DNA of 64,000 nucleotides from assembly GCF_008933165.1 (NCBI RefSeq), contig NZ_WBVQ01000002.1, positions 395,569 through 459,568 of the forward strand, read 5' to 3'. Source of the stretch: Phaeocystidibacter marisrubri (lineage in GTDB: Bacteria > Bacteroidota > Bacteroidia > Flavobacteriales > Schleiferiaceae). Every line of letters begins with the position of its first letter. Position 1 is the first letter of the stretch. Below, in pieces: positions 1-9,699 of this stretch. The notes under the pieces are model-generated. The model worked only from the letters and a program-made list of their open reading frames with translations. It made no database searches and was not told the DNA's origin. A program made the position numbers and the translations under genes.

Positions 1-1
1 A

Positions 2-286
2 TCCGATGAAGGAGTGAAAGAAGCCATCAAATGGTCCTTGCCCGTATTTGCCCTACACAACAAGCAATGGATCTATTTAAATCCGCTCAAATCAGGAGGA
101 CTGGAGGTTTCCTTTATGAATGGCGCTATAGAACCCGTACTTGCCAGTAAACTGCGAGTTGACGGCAGGAAATTAGTGGGAAGTTTCGTCATCCCTTCCC
201 TAGACGAATACAATGAAAATGATTTGCTAAAGATCATGCAAATCAGCAAAGATGCCTTACTCAAGAAGATGAAGAAGCGCTCATAG
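2..286 (+). CDS. DUF1801 family protein, 5' truncated
   Basis: This is the C-terminal part of a small cytoplasmic protein. The frame is open back to base 2, so the GTG at 14 is probably internal and the true start lies before the window. The visible part has the pattern of DUF1801 (YdhG-like) proteins: an early 'IKWSLPVF' segment, an aromatic 'WIYLNP' strand, and a Lys-rich helical end. Members are small alpha/beta proteins, and no enzymatic role is established. The last 26 bases overlap the 3' end of the convergent PAP2 gene. No function beyond the family is inferred. Confidence 0.65.
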   Translation, partial: SDEGVKEAIKWSLPVFALHNKQWIYLNPLKSGGLEVSFMNGAIEPVLASKLRVDGRKLVGSFVIPSLDEYNENDLLKIMQISKDALLKKMKKRS

Positions 287-842
287 CTCTATTGGCCACC
301 ATCAATAAAAAGCGGGCGATGACGGTGCCTAGAATGGCGCCTCCAAGAATATCCAGTGGATAGTGAACGCCCAGCCAGATTCTACTATACGACACCAAAG
401 CAGCCCAGAGCAATAAGGCAACCGGTAGCCACTTAACTTTTGACCCGAGTAGTCCTCCTAAGAAAACGGCTAAACCGAATGTATTGGTAGCATGTGAAGA
501 AACAAATCCAAACTGTCCGCCACACGACTCCTTCACCAATCGAACTTGGCCTGCCAGCAATGGTTCATGACAAGGTCTTAATCGTTCAAAGACCTCCTTA
601 AAGGCATGAACAGAAAGCTGATCGCATAGGAAAATCAACACAACAACCCACGCTAATCCAACGATGGCATTCTTAGTGGGAAACTTCTTGAAAAGAAGAA
701 AGATTAGGTAAGCGTACAACGGAATCCACAGGAGTGTTCCCGAAACGAGGAGCATGAAGCCGTCTAAAGCCTCAAAGCCCGCGTTGTTCAGGGTAACAAA
801 AAGTTGTCGATCAAACTCCCAAATAGGTCCGTCAAACGTCAT
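261..842 (-). CDS. PAP2 superfamily membrane phosphatase
   Basis: A 193-residue integral membrane protein with about five hydrophobic segments and the three PAP2 phosphatase signatures in order: K(x)6RP as KEVFERLRP (about residue 82), SSHATNT in place of the usual PSGH, and SRIWLGVHYPLD near the C-terminus containing the catalytic Arg, His and Asp. Family members remove phosphate from undecaprenyl pyrophosphate, phosphatidate or lipid A at the membrane; the substrate here cannot be read from sequence. It lies one base after obg on the same strand, so it is probably the last gene of an adk-obg-PAP2 operon. Its 3' end overlaps the neighbouring rightward gene. Confidence 0.85.
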   Translation of the reverse strand: MTFDGPIWEFDRQLFVTLNNAGFEALDGFMLLVSGTLLWIPLYAYLIFLLFKKFPTKNAIVGLAWVVVLIFLCDQLSVHAFKEVFERLRPCHEPLLAGQVRLVKESCGGQFGFVSSHATNTFGLAVFLGGLLGSKVKWLPVALLLWAALVSYSRIWLGVHYPLDILGGAILGTVIARFLLMVANRAMSASSSS

Positions 843-843
843 A

Positions 844-1845
844 TTACTCTGGAGATTCGTTCAGCTTCTGCCAGAGTAGATCCTTCAAAGACTGAATGTT
901 CTTGCCCGTAACTGAGGAAATAAAGATCACCGGAATATCAGATGGCAGTTCCTTTTGGATCTCCTCTTCCAACTCTTCATCGAGAAGGTCGGCTTTGGAA
1001 ACCGCGAGAACTCTTGACTTATCCAGCAATTCAGGATTGTATTTGCGAAGTTCTTCAAGTAAAATCTCGTAGGACTTTGCATGATCTTCTGCATCGGCTG
1101 GAATCATGAATAACAAGAGCGCGTTTCGCTCGATGTGACGAAGGAATCGGTGTCCGAGACCTTTACCTTCACTGGCACCTTCAATAATTCCTGGGATATC
1201 TGCAATTGCAAATGATTGATAATCGCGATACGCCACCATGCCCAAGTTTGGAACAAGTGTAGTGAATGGATAATCTGCAATTTCAGGCTTGGCCGCACTA
1301 ACCGCACTAAGCAGCGTTGATTTTCCAGCATTTGGAAAACCGACCAACCCTACATCAGCAAGAACTTTCAATTCGAGAATTCTCCATCCTTCTTCACCTT
1401 CTTCACCAGGCTGGGCATAACGTGGTGTTTGATTGGTAGACGATTTGAAGTGGGTATTCCCCATTCCTCCACGTCCACCTTTCATCAAGACCACTTCCTG
1501 ACCGTGCTCAGTGATTTCGAAAAGAGTCTCTCCCGTTTCTGGATCCTTCGCAATGGTTCCCAATGGCACTTCGATGTACTTATCTTCACCATTGGCACCA
1601 TGACGGTCCATTCTACTTCCTGCAAAACCGTGTTCAGCACGAATATGCTTGTGATACTTCAAGTGAAGGAGCGTCCACATATTGGAGTTTCCTCTCACTA
1701 TAACATGACCTCCACGTCCACCGTCTCCGCCATCAGGTCCGCCTTTGGCGTTCCCTCTGGTTCGAAGCAGGTGCATAGAACCTTGTCCACCTTTACCTGA
1801 GGTACAGTGAATCTTAACGTAGTCGATGAAATTGGATCCGGCCAT
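844..1845 (-). CDS. obg: GTPase Obg (ribosome assembly)
   Basis: A 333-residue Obg/CgtA GTPase needed for large-subunit ribosome assembly and the stress response. The N-terminal glycine-rich Obg fold (residues 1-158) contains runs such as GGDGGRGGH. The G domain follows with G1 GFPNAGKS, switch [14 protein letters not shown]3 DIPGIIEGA and G4 SKAD. Length and domain order match the short Obg form without a C-terminal OCT domain. Its ATG overlaps the adk stop by one base (TAATG), which implies translational coupling in an adk-obg-PAP2 operon. Confidence 0.97.
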   Translation of the reverse strand: MAGSNFIDYVKIHCTSGKGGQGSMHLLRTRGNAKGGPDGGDGGRGGHVIVRGNSNMWTLLHLKYHKHIRAEHGFAGSRMDRHGANGEDKYIEVPLGTIAKDPETGETLFEITEHGQEVVLMKGGRGGMGNTHFKSSTNQTPRYAQPGEEGEEGWRILELKVLADVGLVGFPNAGKSTLLSAVSAAKPEIADYPFTTLVPNLGMVAYRDYQSFAIADIPGIIEGASEGKGLGHRFLRHIERNALLLFMIPADAEDHAKSYEILLEELRKYNPELLDKSRVLAVSKADLLDEELEEEIQKELPSDIPVIFISSVTGKNIQSLKDLLWQKLNESPE

Positions 1846-2417
1846 TATAATGTATCAATCACAGAAGTGAGTCGCGATGTAATATCGTCGATAGAACCCA
1901 CGCCGTCAATGCCGTGGAATTTATTTTGAGCAATGTAGAAGTCCTTAACTGGAGCAGTTTCTGCATTGTAAACGTCAATACGATTTTGGATGATTGCTGG
2001 GTCAGCATCGTCTGCACGACCACTGCTCAACGCTCTTTCCTTCAAACGAGCCTTCAACTCATCCTCTGGAACTTCAAGTGCAACCATGGCACTAATCGAG
2101 GTATTCATAGAATGAAGCAACTCATCAAGAGCACCCGCTTGTGGCTTCGTGCGAGGAAAACCGTCGAAGATAAATCCCTTCGCCTCTGGGTGCTTCTCTA
2201 CTTCTGCTGCCAACATATTAATGGTCACCTCATCTGGAACCAACTGACCTTTCTCGATATACTGCTTGGCGAGTTGCCCCAAGTCCGTATCGTTCTTCAT
2301 ATTAAAGCGAAAGATATCGCCGGTAGACAAGTGAACTAAGTTATATCGGTCAATGAGTCGCTCAGACTGCGTTCCTTTGCCGGCCCCCGGAGGTCCGAAT
2401 AGAACAAGATTCAACAT
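1845..2417 (-). CDS. adk: adenylate kinase
   Basis: A 190-residue adenylate kinase (ATP + AMP to 2 ADP), cytoplasmic. It begins with the P-loop GPPGAGKGT, followed by the AMP-binding segments 'LSTGDIFR' and 'DGFPRT'. The LID is the short form with no zinc-finger cysteines, as usual for Bacteroidota adenylate kinases of about 190 residues. It is the first gene of the leftward operon. The region between its start and divergent manC is about 150 bases, and no clear -7 box for adk was recognised there. Confidence 0.97.
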   Translation of the reverse strand: MLNLVLFGPPGAGKGTQSERLIDRYNLVHLSTGDIFRFNMKNDTDLGQLAKQYIEKGQLVPDEVTINMLAAEVEKHPEAKGFIFDGFPRTKPQAGALDELLHSMNTSISAMVALEVPEDELKARLKERALSSGRADDADPAIIQNRIDVYNAETAPVKDFYIAQNKFHGIDGVGSIDDITSRLTSVIDTL

Positions 2418-2535
2418 GCTGTTTTATTTTATGCTCGCCAAGACTGGCGAAAAAAGACTGTCTTTGTGGCGCGAAGATAGCCAAAATTGACGTTGCCTAA
2501 ATGGACGATTGTCTCACTGAAGTGGCTTGAAATTT

Positions 2536-2543
2536 TATCTTTG
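2536..2543 (+). promoter_or_regulatory. -7 promoter element of manC
   Basis: TATCTTTG matches the Bacteroidota sigma factor -7 consensus TAnnTTTG exactly. It lies 22 bases before the ATG at 2566, and this rules out the upstream TTG at 2527 as the start, because that codon precedes the promoter box. A TTG at 2509-2511 could be the -33 element, but the spacing (24) is longer than ideal. Confidence 0.7.
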
Positions 2544-2565
2544 CCATACCCTGAAAGAAAATCAC

Positions 2566-3651
2566 ATGAATCATACATATTGCGTAATCATGGCCGGCGG
2601 TGTTGGCAGTCGTTTTTGGCCAGCTAGCACATCCAAGAAACCCAAGCAATTTTTGGACGTCCTTGGCACTGGAGAGACTTTGATTCAACAAACTTTCCGC
2701 CGATTTGCGAAAATCTGTGGAGCTGAAAACATCTACGTGATTACCAATACGCAATATGTAGATGTGACTGCGGCACAATTGCCAGACATCAACCCAGATA
2801 ACATCATTGCAGAGCCCGCGCGCCGAAACACTGCACCTTGCATTGCCTACACTTCCTTCAAAATCAAGAAGCGAGATCCTTTGGCCAATATGATTATCAC
2901 CCCAGCGGACCATTTGGTGACGGATGAAGATTCACTGAAAGAGATTTTGGACGTCGCACTTACAACCACTAAGGACAACAACATCCTTCTCACTTTGGGA
3001 ATTGAACCACATCGACCAGAAACGGGATATGGTTACATTCAATACAAGGAACACGACAAGAACTATCACCCGAATATCAAAAAGGTAAAGACCTTTACTG
3101 AAAAACCGGAGCTAGAGATGGCCGAGTCATTTATAGAAAGCGGCGATTTCCTCTGGAACTCTGGCATTTTTATCTGGAATGCCAATGCGATTATGAACGC
3201 GTTTGACAAGTATTTGCCAGATATGTATCAGGCCTTTGAACAAGGATGGGATACCTTGAATACCGATGCAGAAACAGAATACATCAGCGAGATCTATCCG
3301 AGTTGTGAGAATGAAAGCATCGACTATGGGATCTTGGAAAAGGCGAAAAACGTCTATGTTATTCCGAGTTCATTTGGTTGGAGCGACCTCGGTTCTTGGG
3401 GATCCGTTCACGATGAAAGCAAAAAGGACGAGCACGGCAATAGTGTGAATTCAAAAAAGGTGTTACTTTATAATAGCCGAAACAACATCGTTCGCATCGA
3501 CTCAGATAAGATGGCGGTTATAAGTGATATGGAAGATTTCATCGTCATTCAAGATGATAACCGACTTCTCATTTGTCCGCGATCCCAAGAGCAGGAAATT
3601 AAAATGTTTGTGAGTGACGTTAAAGTAGAGTTCGGCGATTTATACACTTGA
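2566..3651 (+). CDS. manC: mannose-1-phosphate guanylyltransferase
   Basis: A 361-residue nucleotidyltransferase making GDP-mannose from mannose-1-phosphate and GTP, a precursor of LPS and exopolysaccharide mannose/fucose units. The N-terminal signature MAGGVGSRFWPAS with downstream KPKQFL binds nucleotide and phosphate. 'EPARRNTAPC', 'PADHLV' and 'FTEKP' are characteristic of the family. The short form lacks the phosphomannose isomerase domain found in bifunctional ManC-ManA proteins. The start at 2566 (MNHTYCVIMAGG) follows the promoter box. The DUF389 gene starts 7 bases downstream, so the two are probably cotranscribed. Confidence 0.95.
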   Translation: MNHTYCVIMAGGVGSRFWPASTSKKPKQFLDVLGTGETLIQQTFRRFAKICGAENIYVITNTQYVDVTAAQLPDINPDNIIAEPARRNTAPCIAYTSFKIKKRDPLANMIITPADHLVTDEDSLKEILDVALTTTKDNNILLTLGIEPHRPETGYGYIQYKEHDKNYHPNIKKVKTFTEKPELEMAESFIESGDFLWNSGIFIWNANAIMNAFDKYLPDMYQAFEQGWDTLNTDAETEYISEIYPSCENESIDYGILEKAKNVYVIPSSFGWSDLGSWGSVHDESKKDEHGNSVNSKKVLLYNSRNNIVRIDSDKMAVISDMEDFIVIQDDNRLLICPRSQEQEIKMFVSDVKVEFGDLYT

Positions 3652-3658
3652 TTGGTTT

Positions 3659-5140
3659 ATGGCTGAGCAAAACGACGACACCTCGAACACCCCAAAAGAT
3701 CCCAATAAGGATAACGCAGCAGATCCGCATGTAGAAGAACATGTTAAGGAGGAAGAGCACGCGAGACAGCAATCGAGATTTTACTTTCGCATCTTCCTTC
3801 AAACTTTTACTCGTTTCCTTAGGCAGAGATTGAGCATTATTGACAATGCTGATCCATCTTCTACCATAGAAGGCATAGAAAAGGATGTGGAATTTAGAGG
3901 GTTTAACCTGTGGATTCTCATCTTCTCCATTATCATCTGTTCCATTGGCCTGAACACCAACTCAACACCCGTTGTGATTGGAGCCATGCTTATTTCACCA
4001 CTTATGGGTCCCATCATGGGTACGGGGCTCGCGATTGGTGTAAATGATGTTGAGCTTCTCAAACGATCGCTTCGAAACTTAGGGATTGCTGTCGGCATGG
4101 CGATTATAGCTTCCACCACGTACTTTCTAATCATGCCTTTTGGCAATGAATCTGACGAACTCCTAGCGCGAACTCAACCTACCTTACTGGATGTATTAAT
4201 CGCCATTTTTGGTGGTGCTACTGGTATCCTGGCGGGTTCGCGAAGAGAGAAGAGCAATGTAATTCCAGGGGTTGCGATTGCAACGGCTTTGATGCCGCCA
4301 TTGTGTACAGCTGGGTACGGTATAGCCACTGGTGAACTGAGCTATTTCTTTGGAGCGATTTATCTCTTTTTGATCAACTCAATTTTCATTGGCTTAACAA
4401 CTACCCTTGTCGTTCGTTACTTGAAGTACCCGGTTCGCAAACTTCCCGATCCAGAGAAAGAGCGCAAGACCAAGCGCATCGTTGGTGTTACTATTTTCAT
4501 CTTCGTTCTTCCAAGTATTTACATTTTCTACAACTTGGTGATGGGGGCATTTTATGAACAAAGAGTTCGAGAATTCATCGACAATGAACTCCACTACAAA
4601 GAGACTTCTCTTGTGCGCGAGCAGTTTGTTTTTGACAAGGATAGCAGTTACCTATCCGTAGTCTTTTTGGGAAAAACCATTCCCGTAGAAGTCATTGAAT
4701 CTTGGAAAGGGAAACTCCCGAAATACAAATTAGACAAACTCGATTTTCACGTATTCCAAGGCGCGGAAGTAGCCAATGAAGACGGCGGGAACTCTGCGCG
4801 TATGGCAGAGATTGTCGTGAATAGTCAGTCGCTACTCTCCGAAAAAGACAGAGAGATCCAGGCCTTAAACAATCGAATAGAGTTCATGGAAGAGCGGGGA
4901 ATTCCAAAGTCGTTGATTGCTGAAATTCTCGCTCAATACGACGATGTACTTTCCAATGCTTATGCCGGTCAGTTGACGCAATCTGCGTTGAGCAACGACA
5001 CCATCTGCACGGTTTTCTTGCAATTCAAGAACGATATTTCCATCCCAGAAGAACGCGTGGAAGAATACACCAACCGAATCAGTCGATGGCTAGAAACACG
5101 TGGCCTATCCGACAGCGTGTGGGTTAGCTCCATCAATTGA
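3659..5140 (+). CDS. DUF389 (TIGR00341-type) membrane protein
   Basis: A 493-residue inner-membrane protein. A polar, acidic N-terminus (residues 1-50) is followed by the DUF389 membrane core at about 80-285, with hydrophobic helices and the conserved 'GAMLISPLMGPIMG' and 'GVAIATALMPPLC' segments. The C-terminal half (about 290-493) is soluble, with a coiled-coil-like stretch around residues 385-420. DUF389 proteins have no established function. It follows manC closely and is ended by a strong hairpin terminator. The ATG at 3659 is the first start in frame. Confidence 0.85.
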   Translation: MAEQNDDTSNTPKDPNKDNAADPHVEEHVKEEEHARQQSRFYFRIFLQTFTRFLRQRLSIIDNADPSSTIEGIEKDVEFRGFNLWILIFSIIICSIGLNTNSTPVVIGAMLISPLMGPIMGTGLAIGVNDVELLKRSLRNLGIAVGMAIIASTTYFLIMPFGNESDELLARTQPTLLDVLIAIFGGATGILAGSRREKSNVIPGVAIATALMPPLCTAGYGIATGELSYFFGAIYLFLINSIFIGLTTTLVVRYLKYPVRKLPDPEKERKTKRIVGVTIFIFVLPSIYIFYNLVMGAFYEQRVREFIDNELHYKETSLVREQFVFDKDSSYLSVVFLGKTIPVEVIESWKGKLPKYKLDKLDFHVFQGAEVANEDGGNSARMAEIVVNSQSLLSEKDREIQALNNRIEFMEERGIPKSLIAEILAQYDDVLSNAYAGQLTQSALSNDTICTVFLQFKNDISIPEERVEEYTNRISRWLETRGLSDSVWVSSIN

Positions 5141-5156
5141 TCTCAAAGTACTCCAA

Positions 5157-5191
5157 TAAAAAAAGGGCCCCGAAATTCGGAGCCCTTTTTC
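5157..5191. terminator. bidirectional rho-independent terminator
   Basis: An inverted repeat (GGGC-CCGAA / TTCGG-GCCC with one mismatch) is flanked by A5 on the left and T5 on the right. It lies between two convergent genes, the DUF389 gene and the small membrane protein gene, and can serve both. Confidence 0.85.
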
Positions 5192-5209
5192 ATATCTATG
5201 TTAGAGGAA

Positions 5210-5377
5210 TTACTTCTCCTCTTCCTTATAGCCTACCATGCGGTTCGCCATTTCTGGATTGAAACGCTCGATTGTAGTCAGTGTAATCCAATAGCCAACA
5301 AACAAGGCCAGGAAAACCAACATTGAAAATCCCATTAGGGCTACTAGCAAGAAGATTAGAAAACCTAGAAACTTCAT
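5210..5377 (-). CDS. small hydrophobic protein, unknown
   Basis: A 55-residue protein. Residues 1-33 form one long or two short membrane segments (MKFLGFLIFLLVAL...), followed by a short charged tail ending KEEEK. I do not recognise a family. The ATG at 5377 is preferred over an in-frame start at 5431, because a TATATTTA box (rough -7 match) lies between the two on the minus strand, and because the shorter form begins directly with the hydrophobic segment. The gene ends at the shared terminator. Confidence 0.55.
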   Translation of the reverse strand: MKFLGFLIFLLVALMGFSMLVFLALFVGYWITLTTIERFNPEMANRMVGYKEEEK

Positions 5378-5491
5378 ATCTAAAATGATTAACGGCGCTA
5401 AATTAAATATAAAAGACGTGTCTCGCCACAACTTTTTCGGGATAAAATTCAGAAATGAGCAATTTAGCTCTGTGAACCCATCCTCGCGTTG

Positions 5492-5499
5492 TAAATTTG
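5492..5499 (+). promoter_or_regulatory. -7 promoter element upstream of membrane protein-fumC
   Basis: TAAATTTG is an exact TAnnTTTG match, 16 bases before the ATG at 5516. It probably drives the two-gene transcript that includes fumC. Confidence 0.6.
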
Positions 5500-5515
5500 T
5501 CCGTAAATCAACGTG

Positions 5516-5842
5516 ATGTTCAAGAAGGCATTTTCCATCGCATTTATCACTGCATCAGTGCTTATCATAGCATTGGGCTTTCCGCTTTTTTCTGGGATGA
5601 TTGAGCAAAACGCCTTAATTGGCTTTAATGGAAATGTACCACTTGAGCCCGAAGAGTGGATTCAATTGAACCGTGCCTATGGAGCTGGAGCCTTTGCCTA
5701 CGGCGGCTTTCTTCTCTCCTATCACACCATGGCACTTCGCCGACTAAAAGAATCGTCTACAGGAACATTTGTAAAGCAAGGACTCCTCGCTTCTGTATTG
5801 AGCTTGATTCCCGCTTTCTTGATTATGCTAATTCTACAATAA
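5516..5842 (+). CDS. small integral membrane protein, unknown
   Basis: A 108-residue protein with three predicted membrane segments (about residues 5-27, 52-68 and 88-107). A polar loop between the first two contains 'NVPLEPEEW'. I do not recognise a family. The ATG at 5516 directly follows an in-frame GTG and sits 16 bases after a good -7 box. It ends 23 bases before fumC on the same strand, so the two are likely cotranscribed; no functional link is evident. Confidence 0.65.
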   Translation: MFKKAFSIAFITASVLIIALGFPLFSGMIEQNALIGFNGNVPLEPEEWIQLNRAYGAGAFAYGGFLLSYHTMALRRLKESSTGTFVKQGLLASVLSLIPAFLIMLILQ

Positions 5843-5865
5843 TCTCACAGATAAACCCAATAAAA

Positions 5866-7263
5866 ATGGACTATCGCATTGAGCACGACACCATGGGCCA
5901 GGTAAATGTACCTGCCGACGCCTACTGGGGTGCGCAAACCGAAAGAAGTAGAAACAACTTCAAAATTGGCCCAGAGGCTTCCATGCCACGTGAAGTAATT
6001 CACGCCTTCGCTTACCTAAAAAAAGCTGCCGCTCAAGCGAATAATGAGTTAGGCGTTCTATCCACCGAAAAATCTGAATTGATTGGAAAGGCCTGTGACG
6101 AAATTCTCGCAGGTAAACTCGAAGATCACTTCCCTTTGGTGATTTGGCAAACCGGTTCAGGAACTCAAAGCAATATGAACGTCAACGAAGTGGTGGCAAA
6201 TCGCGGACACGTTATCAGTGGAGGTTCGTTGACTGATGAAAGTAAGGCTCTTCACCCGAATGATGATGTGAACAAGTCGCAGTCTTCCAACGACACTTTC
6301 CCTACGGCCATGCACATTGCTGCCTACAAATTGACAGTAGAGAATACCATTCCGGGCATCAAGACGCTTCGCGACACCCTTCAGGCCAAGAGCACTGAAT
6401 TTGCGAACATCGTTAAGACAGGTAGAACCCACTTCATGGATGCTACCCCACTTACACTGGGTCAGGAATTTTCAGGGTATGTTCAACAGTTGAACAATGG
6501 TATTCGCGCGATTGAAAACGCACTTGAAATGGTACGTGAACTCGCATTGGGTGGTACAGCTGTAGGAACTGGCTTGAACACACCTGCTGGATACGACGTA
6601 TTAGTTGCCAAGAAAATCGCTGACCTTACCGGACTTCCATTCGTAACAGCTCCTAACAAGTTCGAAGCCTTGGCTGCTCACGATGCAATGGTAGAATTGA
6701 GTGGTGCACTAAAGCGCGTTGCTGTTAGTTTGATGAAGATTGGCAACGACATTCGCATGCTCAGCTCAGGTCCGCGTTGTGGTATTGGTGAATTGATCAT
6801 TCCAGACAACGAGCCAGGGTCTAGCATCATGCCAGGCAAAGTGAACCCGACTCAACCTGAAGCTTTAACCATGGTTGCCGCTCAAGTAATGGGCAACGAT
6901 GTTGCAGTTTCTATGGGTGGTGCAACGGGTCATTTTGAATTGAATGTATTCAAACCACTGATTGCATTTAATGTATTGATGAGCGCTCGTTTGATTGGAG
7001 ACGCATGTGTATCTTTCAACGATAAGTGTGCTGCTGGCATTCAACCCAATCACGAAATGATTGGTCAACATTTGGAAAACAGCCTCATGTTGGTAACCGC
7101 TTTGAACACGCACATTGGCTACGAAAACGCTGCCAAAATCGCCAAGAAGGCACATAAAGAAGGAAAGACACTTCGCGAAGCTGCGGTAGAGCTAGAGCTC
7201 CTCACTAGCGAACAATTCGACGAATGGGTAAAACCGGAAGATATGGTTGGAAGTTTGAAGTAA
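5866..7263 (+). CDS. fumC: class II fumarate hydratase
   Basis: A 465-residue iron-independent fumarase (fumarate to malate, TCA cycle), cytoplasmic homotetramer. N-terminal '[23 protein letters not shown]', 'GSGTQSNMN' and the superfamily signature [11 protein letters not shown] (about residue 318) are present, as is the catalytic His segment '[11 protein letters not shown]'. The reading frame is open 210 bases further upstream, but that stretch lies inside the preceding gene and lacks family similarity; the ATG at 5866 gives the standard N-terminus. The gene ends at a good hairpin terminator. Confidence 0.97.
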   Translation: MDYRIEHDTMGQVNVPADAYWGAQTERSRNNFKIGPEASMPREVIHAFAYLKKAAAQANNELGVLSTEKSELIGKACDEILAGKLEDHFPLVIWQTGSGTQSNMNVNEVVANRGHVISGGSLTDESKALHPNDDVNKSQSSNDTFPTAMHIAAYKLTVENTIPGIKTLRDTLQAKSTEFANIVKTGRTHFMDATPLTLGQEFSGYVQQLNNGIRAIENALEMVRELALGGTAVGTGLNTPAGYDVLVAKKIADLTGLPFVTAPNKFEALAAHDAMVELSGALKRVAVSLMKIGNDIRMLSSGPRCGIGELIIPDNEPGSSIMPGKVNPTQPEALTMVAAQVMGNDVAVSMGGATGHFELNVFKPLIAFNVLMSARLIGDACVSFNDKCAAGIQPNHEMIGQHLENSLMLVTALNTHIGYENAAKIAKKAHKEGKTLREAAVELELLTSEQFDEWVKPEDMVGSLK

Positions 7264-7284
7264 TTCAACTCCACCCCCTCCTTT

Positions 7285-7318
7285 GAAAGCCAGCAGAACT
7301 GCTGGCTTTTTCTTTTTA
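7285..7318 (+). terminator. rho-independent terminator of fumC
   Basis: Perfect stem AAAGCCAGCA / TGCTGGCTTT with a 3-base loop, followed by a T-rich tract, 22 bases after the fumC stop. Confidence 0.9.
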
Positions 7319-7396
7319 ATCACATCAGAGTTGAAATGTATACAGGTGGTAAAGGATAATTTTTACTATTTTGATAGTATAAAAGCCTAACTATCT

Positions 7397-8449
7397 ATGT
7401 GCTACGGACAATTACCCAAGATCGCACTTGTCGGTGGAGTGACGCTTGCTCTGGCATCTTGTCAGCCGCGAGGCACCATTACTCGAACGGTTCCAAAAGT
7501 TGAACTCAGGGAACGAACAGTAGATTATCGAAACCTTACCGTACCTGAAGAAGGTGGAATTCGATTCACCAAATTCACGGAAGAAAATGAAGATGTAGTA
7601 GGACCTTACATCCGATCAACAGAAGGTGTAATCACGTGGTACACACCTGGGATGATTGCCGTCTCTCCTAATGGGGAAAAGGTAGCCTATGTCGCTGAAC
7701 GCGACTCTAAGCGCAATATCTTCATCAAGAATACCGGAGGAGGTAGAACAACCATTCAAAGAACGTTTAGAAACAACGTTTTGGATATGTCGTATTCACC
7801 AGATGGCGAATACATCGTCTTCACAGAAGAGCAGAATAACGACTACAACATCCTGCAAATTCGAGCGAATCAGGGTGCCGCCATTCAGCAAATCTCTGCG
7901 ACCAGCTACCGCGAATCCAGCCCCGTTTACAGTCATGATGGAGAACTCATCTTCTACACCCAAGGTGAAACGGTGAGCAGCATTAACGACTACCGGTACT
8001 ACATCTGGAGTGTGAATCGCAGTACGGCTCTAAAGACACAGTACTCAGAGGGTTTCAATCCATCGCTTAGCAAAGGAGGTAATGATGTGATTGCAGTGTG
8101 TAGAAACAATCGTGAGACTGGGCGAGGTGAGATTTACACCATCAACCTATTGACCGGACAAGAGACCCTTATCTTAAGCGATCCTGAAGTTGGATACTCC
8201 TCCCCTTCCCTTTCACCAGACGGAAAAACGCTGGCGATTGTAGGAACGACCATTGCGACAGAGAATCGCAAAGAAAACTTAGACATCTACACCGTGGGGA
8301 TTGACGGAACCAACGTCACACAACTCACCTTTCATCCTGGCCATGACGTGAGTCCGATTTGGGATCCAACCGGAAAAGAACTGTACTTCCTTGCACAAAG
8401 AGGAAATACAGATGGCTCTTGGGATGTCTGGAAAATGACCATCAACTAA
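7397..8449 (+). CDS. TolB-like beta-propeller lipoprotein
   Basis: A 350-residue lipoprotein. The N-terminus is a lipoprotein signal with lipobox LASC and Cys at residue 22. The body consists of about five WD40-like/PD40 blades recognisable from recurring 'SPNGEKVAYV', 'SPDGEYIVF', 'SHDGELIFY', 'SPDGKTLAIV' and 'DPTGKELYFL'. Proteins of this type are periplasmic or outer-membrane-attached interaction scaffolds; this one is shorter than TolB and lacks a recognisable TolB N-terminal domain. It lies 12 bases upstream of an outer membrane protein gene, so the two probably act together at the outer membrane (inference). Confidence 0.8.
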   Translation: MCYGQLPKIALVGGVTLALASCQPRGTITRTVPKVELRERTVDYRNLTVPEEGGIRFTKFTEENEDVVGPYIRSTEGVITWYTPGMIAVSPNGEKVAYVAERDSKRNIFIKNTGGGRTTIQRTFRNNVLDMSYSPDGEYIVFTEEQNNDYNILQIRANQGAAIQQISATSYRESSPVYSHDGELIFYTQGETVSSINDYRYYIWSVNRSTALKTQYSEGFNPSLSKGGNDVIAVCRNNRETGRGEIYTINLLTGQETLILSDPEVGYSSPSLSPDGKTLAIVGTTIATENRKENLDIYTVGIDGTNVTQLTFHPGHDVSPIWDPTGKELYFLAQRGNTDGSWDVWKMTIN

Positions 8450-8461
8450 CCTGCGGAACAC

Positions 8462-9298
8462 ATGAGAAAATATTTACTCCTACTCTTTACTATCGGAATT
8501 GTTTCACCTGTTTTCGCGCAGCGGACCAGCGGAGGATCAACCCAATCTTGGCGTCGGTATGATGTTCAGTACGACACCACCTACACACAGATTACCGAAA
8601 ACGTTAGCTACCCGACAACATCAACCACCTATTTTAGAGCTGGACTCATTCAGGGACGTGGACTGTGGTCGGAAGCTTCGCGCCTTGGCTGGCCAGAAGA
8701 TGGATTCAAGGGAGAACGTGGAAATGACATGACAGGTGGTTACGAATTCTTTTTTGGTGGATGGACCAATATGACGGAAACAAACAAGAATTTGCATCCT
8801 GCCATTGACTTGAGTGGCATATTTGAAATGGGCCTGCAAATTTACAACTACGAATTATCTGCAGATTCTGCAGCTTTGGGTTACGAAGTTGACTACGGAA
8901 CAACCATTGGACTAAGTACGCGATTGGGTGTTGGGGCAACCATCAAACCTATGCTCTTTACAAGTGATGCCGTACCTACCAAGAATGGTCTTCTCGTTGA
9001 CGTTGGAGCTAATATTGGTCTTGATTTCTGGGGAACTGGAGAAACTACTTATCAGAATCCATCCAACACAGGAGACTTCTCCTATGACGATGAAAGCTTC
9101 TTAGGCGTGCGTGTGAACCTCAACCTTCATCTCGGAGTTCGATATGGCTTTGTGGGAATATATGTGGAATATGGAAACGACTTAACACATCTCCTCAACC
9201 CAACATACGTTCACGAGAACAACGGACAATACTATGAAGAGTTCGAAGAAAACGTAGAGTATAACACCTTAACCTATGGTATCTCACTTCACTTCTAA
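8462..9298 (+). CDS. secreted outer-membrane beta-barrel-like protein, unknown
   Basis: A 278-residue protein with a Sec signal peptide (MRKYLLLLFTIGIVSPVFA, cleavage before QRT). The mature part has alternating-hydrophobicity, glycine- and aromatic-rich strands and ends 'YNTLTYGISLHF', the terminal aromatic typical of outer membrane barrels. I recognise no specific family. It follows the propeller lipoprotein by 12 bases and is ended by a perfect hairpin terminator, so the two form an operon. Confidence 0.7.
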   Translation: MRKYLLLLFTIGIVSPVFAQRTSGGSTQSWRRYDVQYDTTYTQITENVSYPTTSTTYFRAGLIQGRGLWSEASRLGWPEDGFKGERGNDMTGGYEFFFGGWTNMTETNKNLHPAIDLSGIFEMGLQIYNYELSADSAALGYEVDYGTTIGLSTRLGVGATIKPMLFTSDAVPTKNGLLVDVGANIGLDFWGTGETTYQNPSNTGDFSYDDESFLGVRVNLNLHLGVRYGFVGIYVEYGNDLTHLLNPTYVHENNGQYYEEFEENVEYNTLTYGISLHF

Positions 9299-9310
9299 GT
9301 AAATAAAACT

Positions 9311-9342
9311 AAAATGCCCCTTCACGTGAAGGGGCATTTTTA
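9311..9342. terminator. bidirectional rho-independent terminator
   Basis: A perfect 14-bp stem (AAAATGCCCCTTCA / TGAAGGGGCATTTT) with a CG loop lies between convergent genes. The A and T runs on both sides let it stop transcription in both directions. Confidence 0.92.
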
Positions 9343-9357
9343 GTAAAGATTGTTCAG

Positions 9358-9699
9358 TTAAAGCACTTTCTCTATTTCTTCAGCAGGTCTTGCCACAACA
9401 GCCTTTCCGGCATTTAACACGATGGGGCGTTGCATCAATTTTGGATGCTCGATCATGGCTAAGATCAATTCATCTTCATCTAGTTCCTTCCCTTTGAAAT
9501 CGTCTTTCCAAACGCTTTCATTGGTTCGAATCAAATCCTCAGCCGACATATCCAAGGCTTCAAGAACACTTTCCAAATCCATTGGAGTTAGGGGTTCTTT
9601 CATGTATTCCACCACCTCGTACTCCAATCCTTTCTCATCCAAATAAGCAAGGGCTTCTCTCGACTTCGTGCAACGTGGGTTATGATAAACGCGAATCAT
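9358..9699 (-). CDS. ArsC/Spx-family glutaredoxin-like reductase (YfgD type)
   Basis: A 113-residue thioredoxin-fold protein of the ArsC family. It has the N-terminal NPRCTKSREAL motif (Cys at residue 10, single active-site cysteine) and the C-terminal 'LMQRPIV' segment with the conserved Arg-Pro. This subfamily is annotated as arsenate reductase (glutaredoxin-dependent), but many members are not linked to arsenic, and no ars genes are nearby. Its ATG overlaps the stop of the large T9SS gene (ATGA), so translation is coupled to that gene, an unexpected partner. Confidence 0.85.
   Translation of the reverse strand: MIRVYHNPRCTKSREALAYLDEKGLEYEVVEYMKEPLTPMDLESVLEALDMSAEDLIRTNESVWKDDFKGKELDEDELILAMIEHPKLMQRPIVLNAGKAVVARPAEEIEKVL

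Noticed and set aside
5656-5865. N-terminal extension of fumarase
   Set aside because: The stretch is an out-of-frame reading of the upstream membrane protein gene and adds no family similarity.
9358-9699. Arsenic resistance locus
   Set aside because: Only a single ArsC-like gene is present; no arsB/acr3 or arsR lies beside it.
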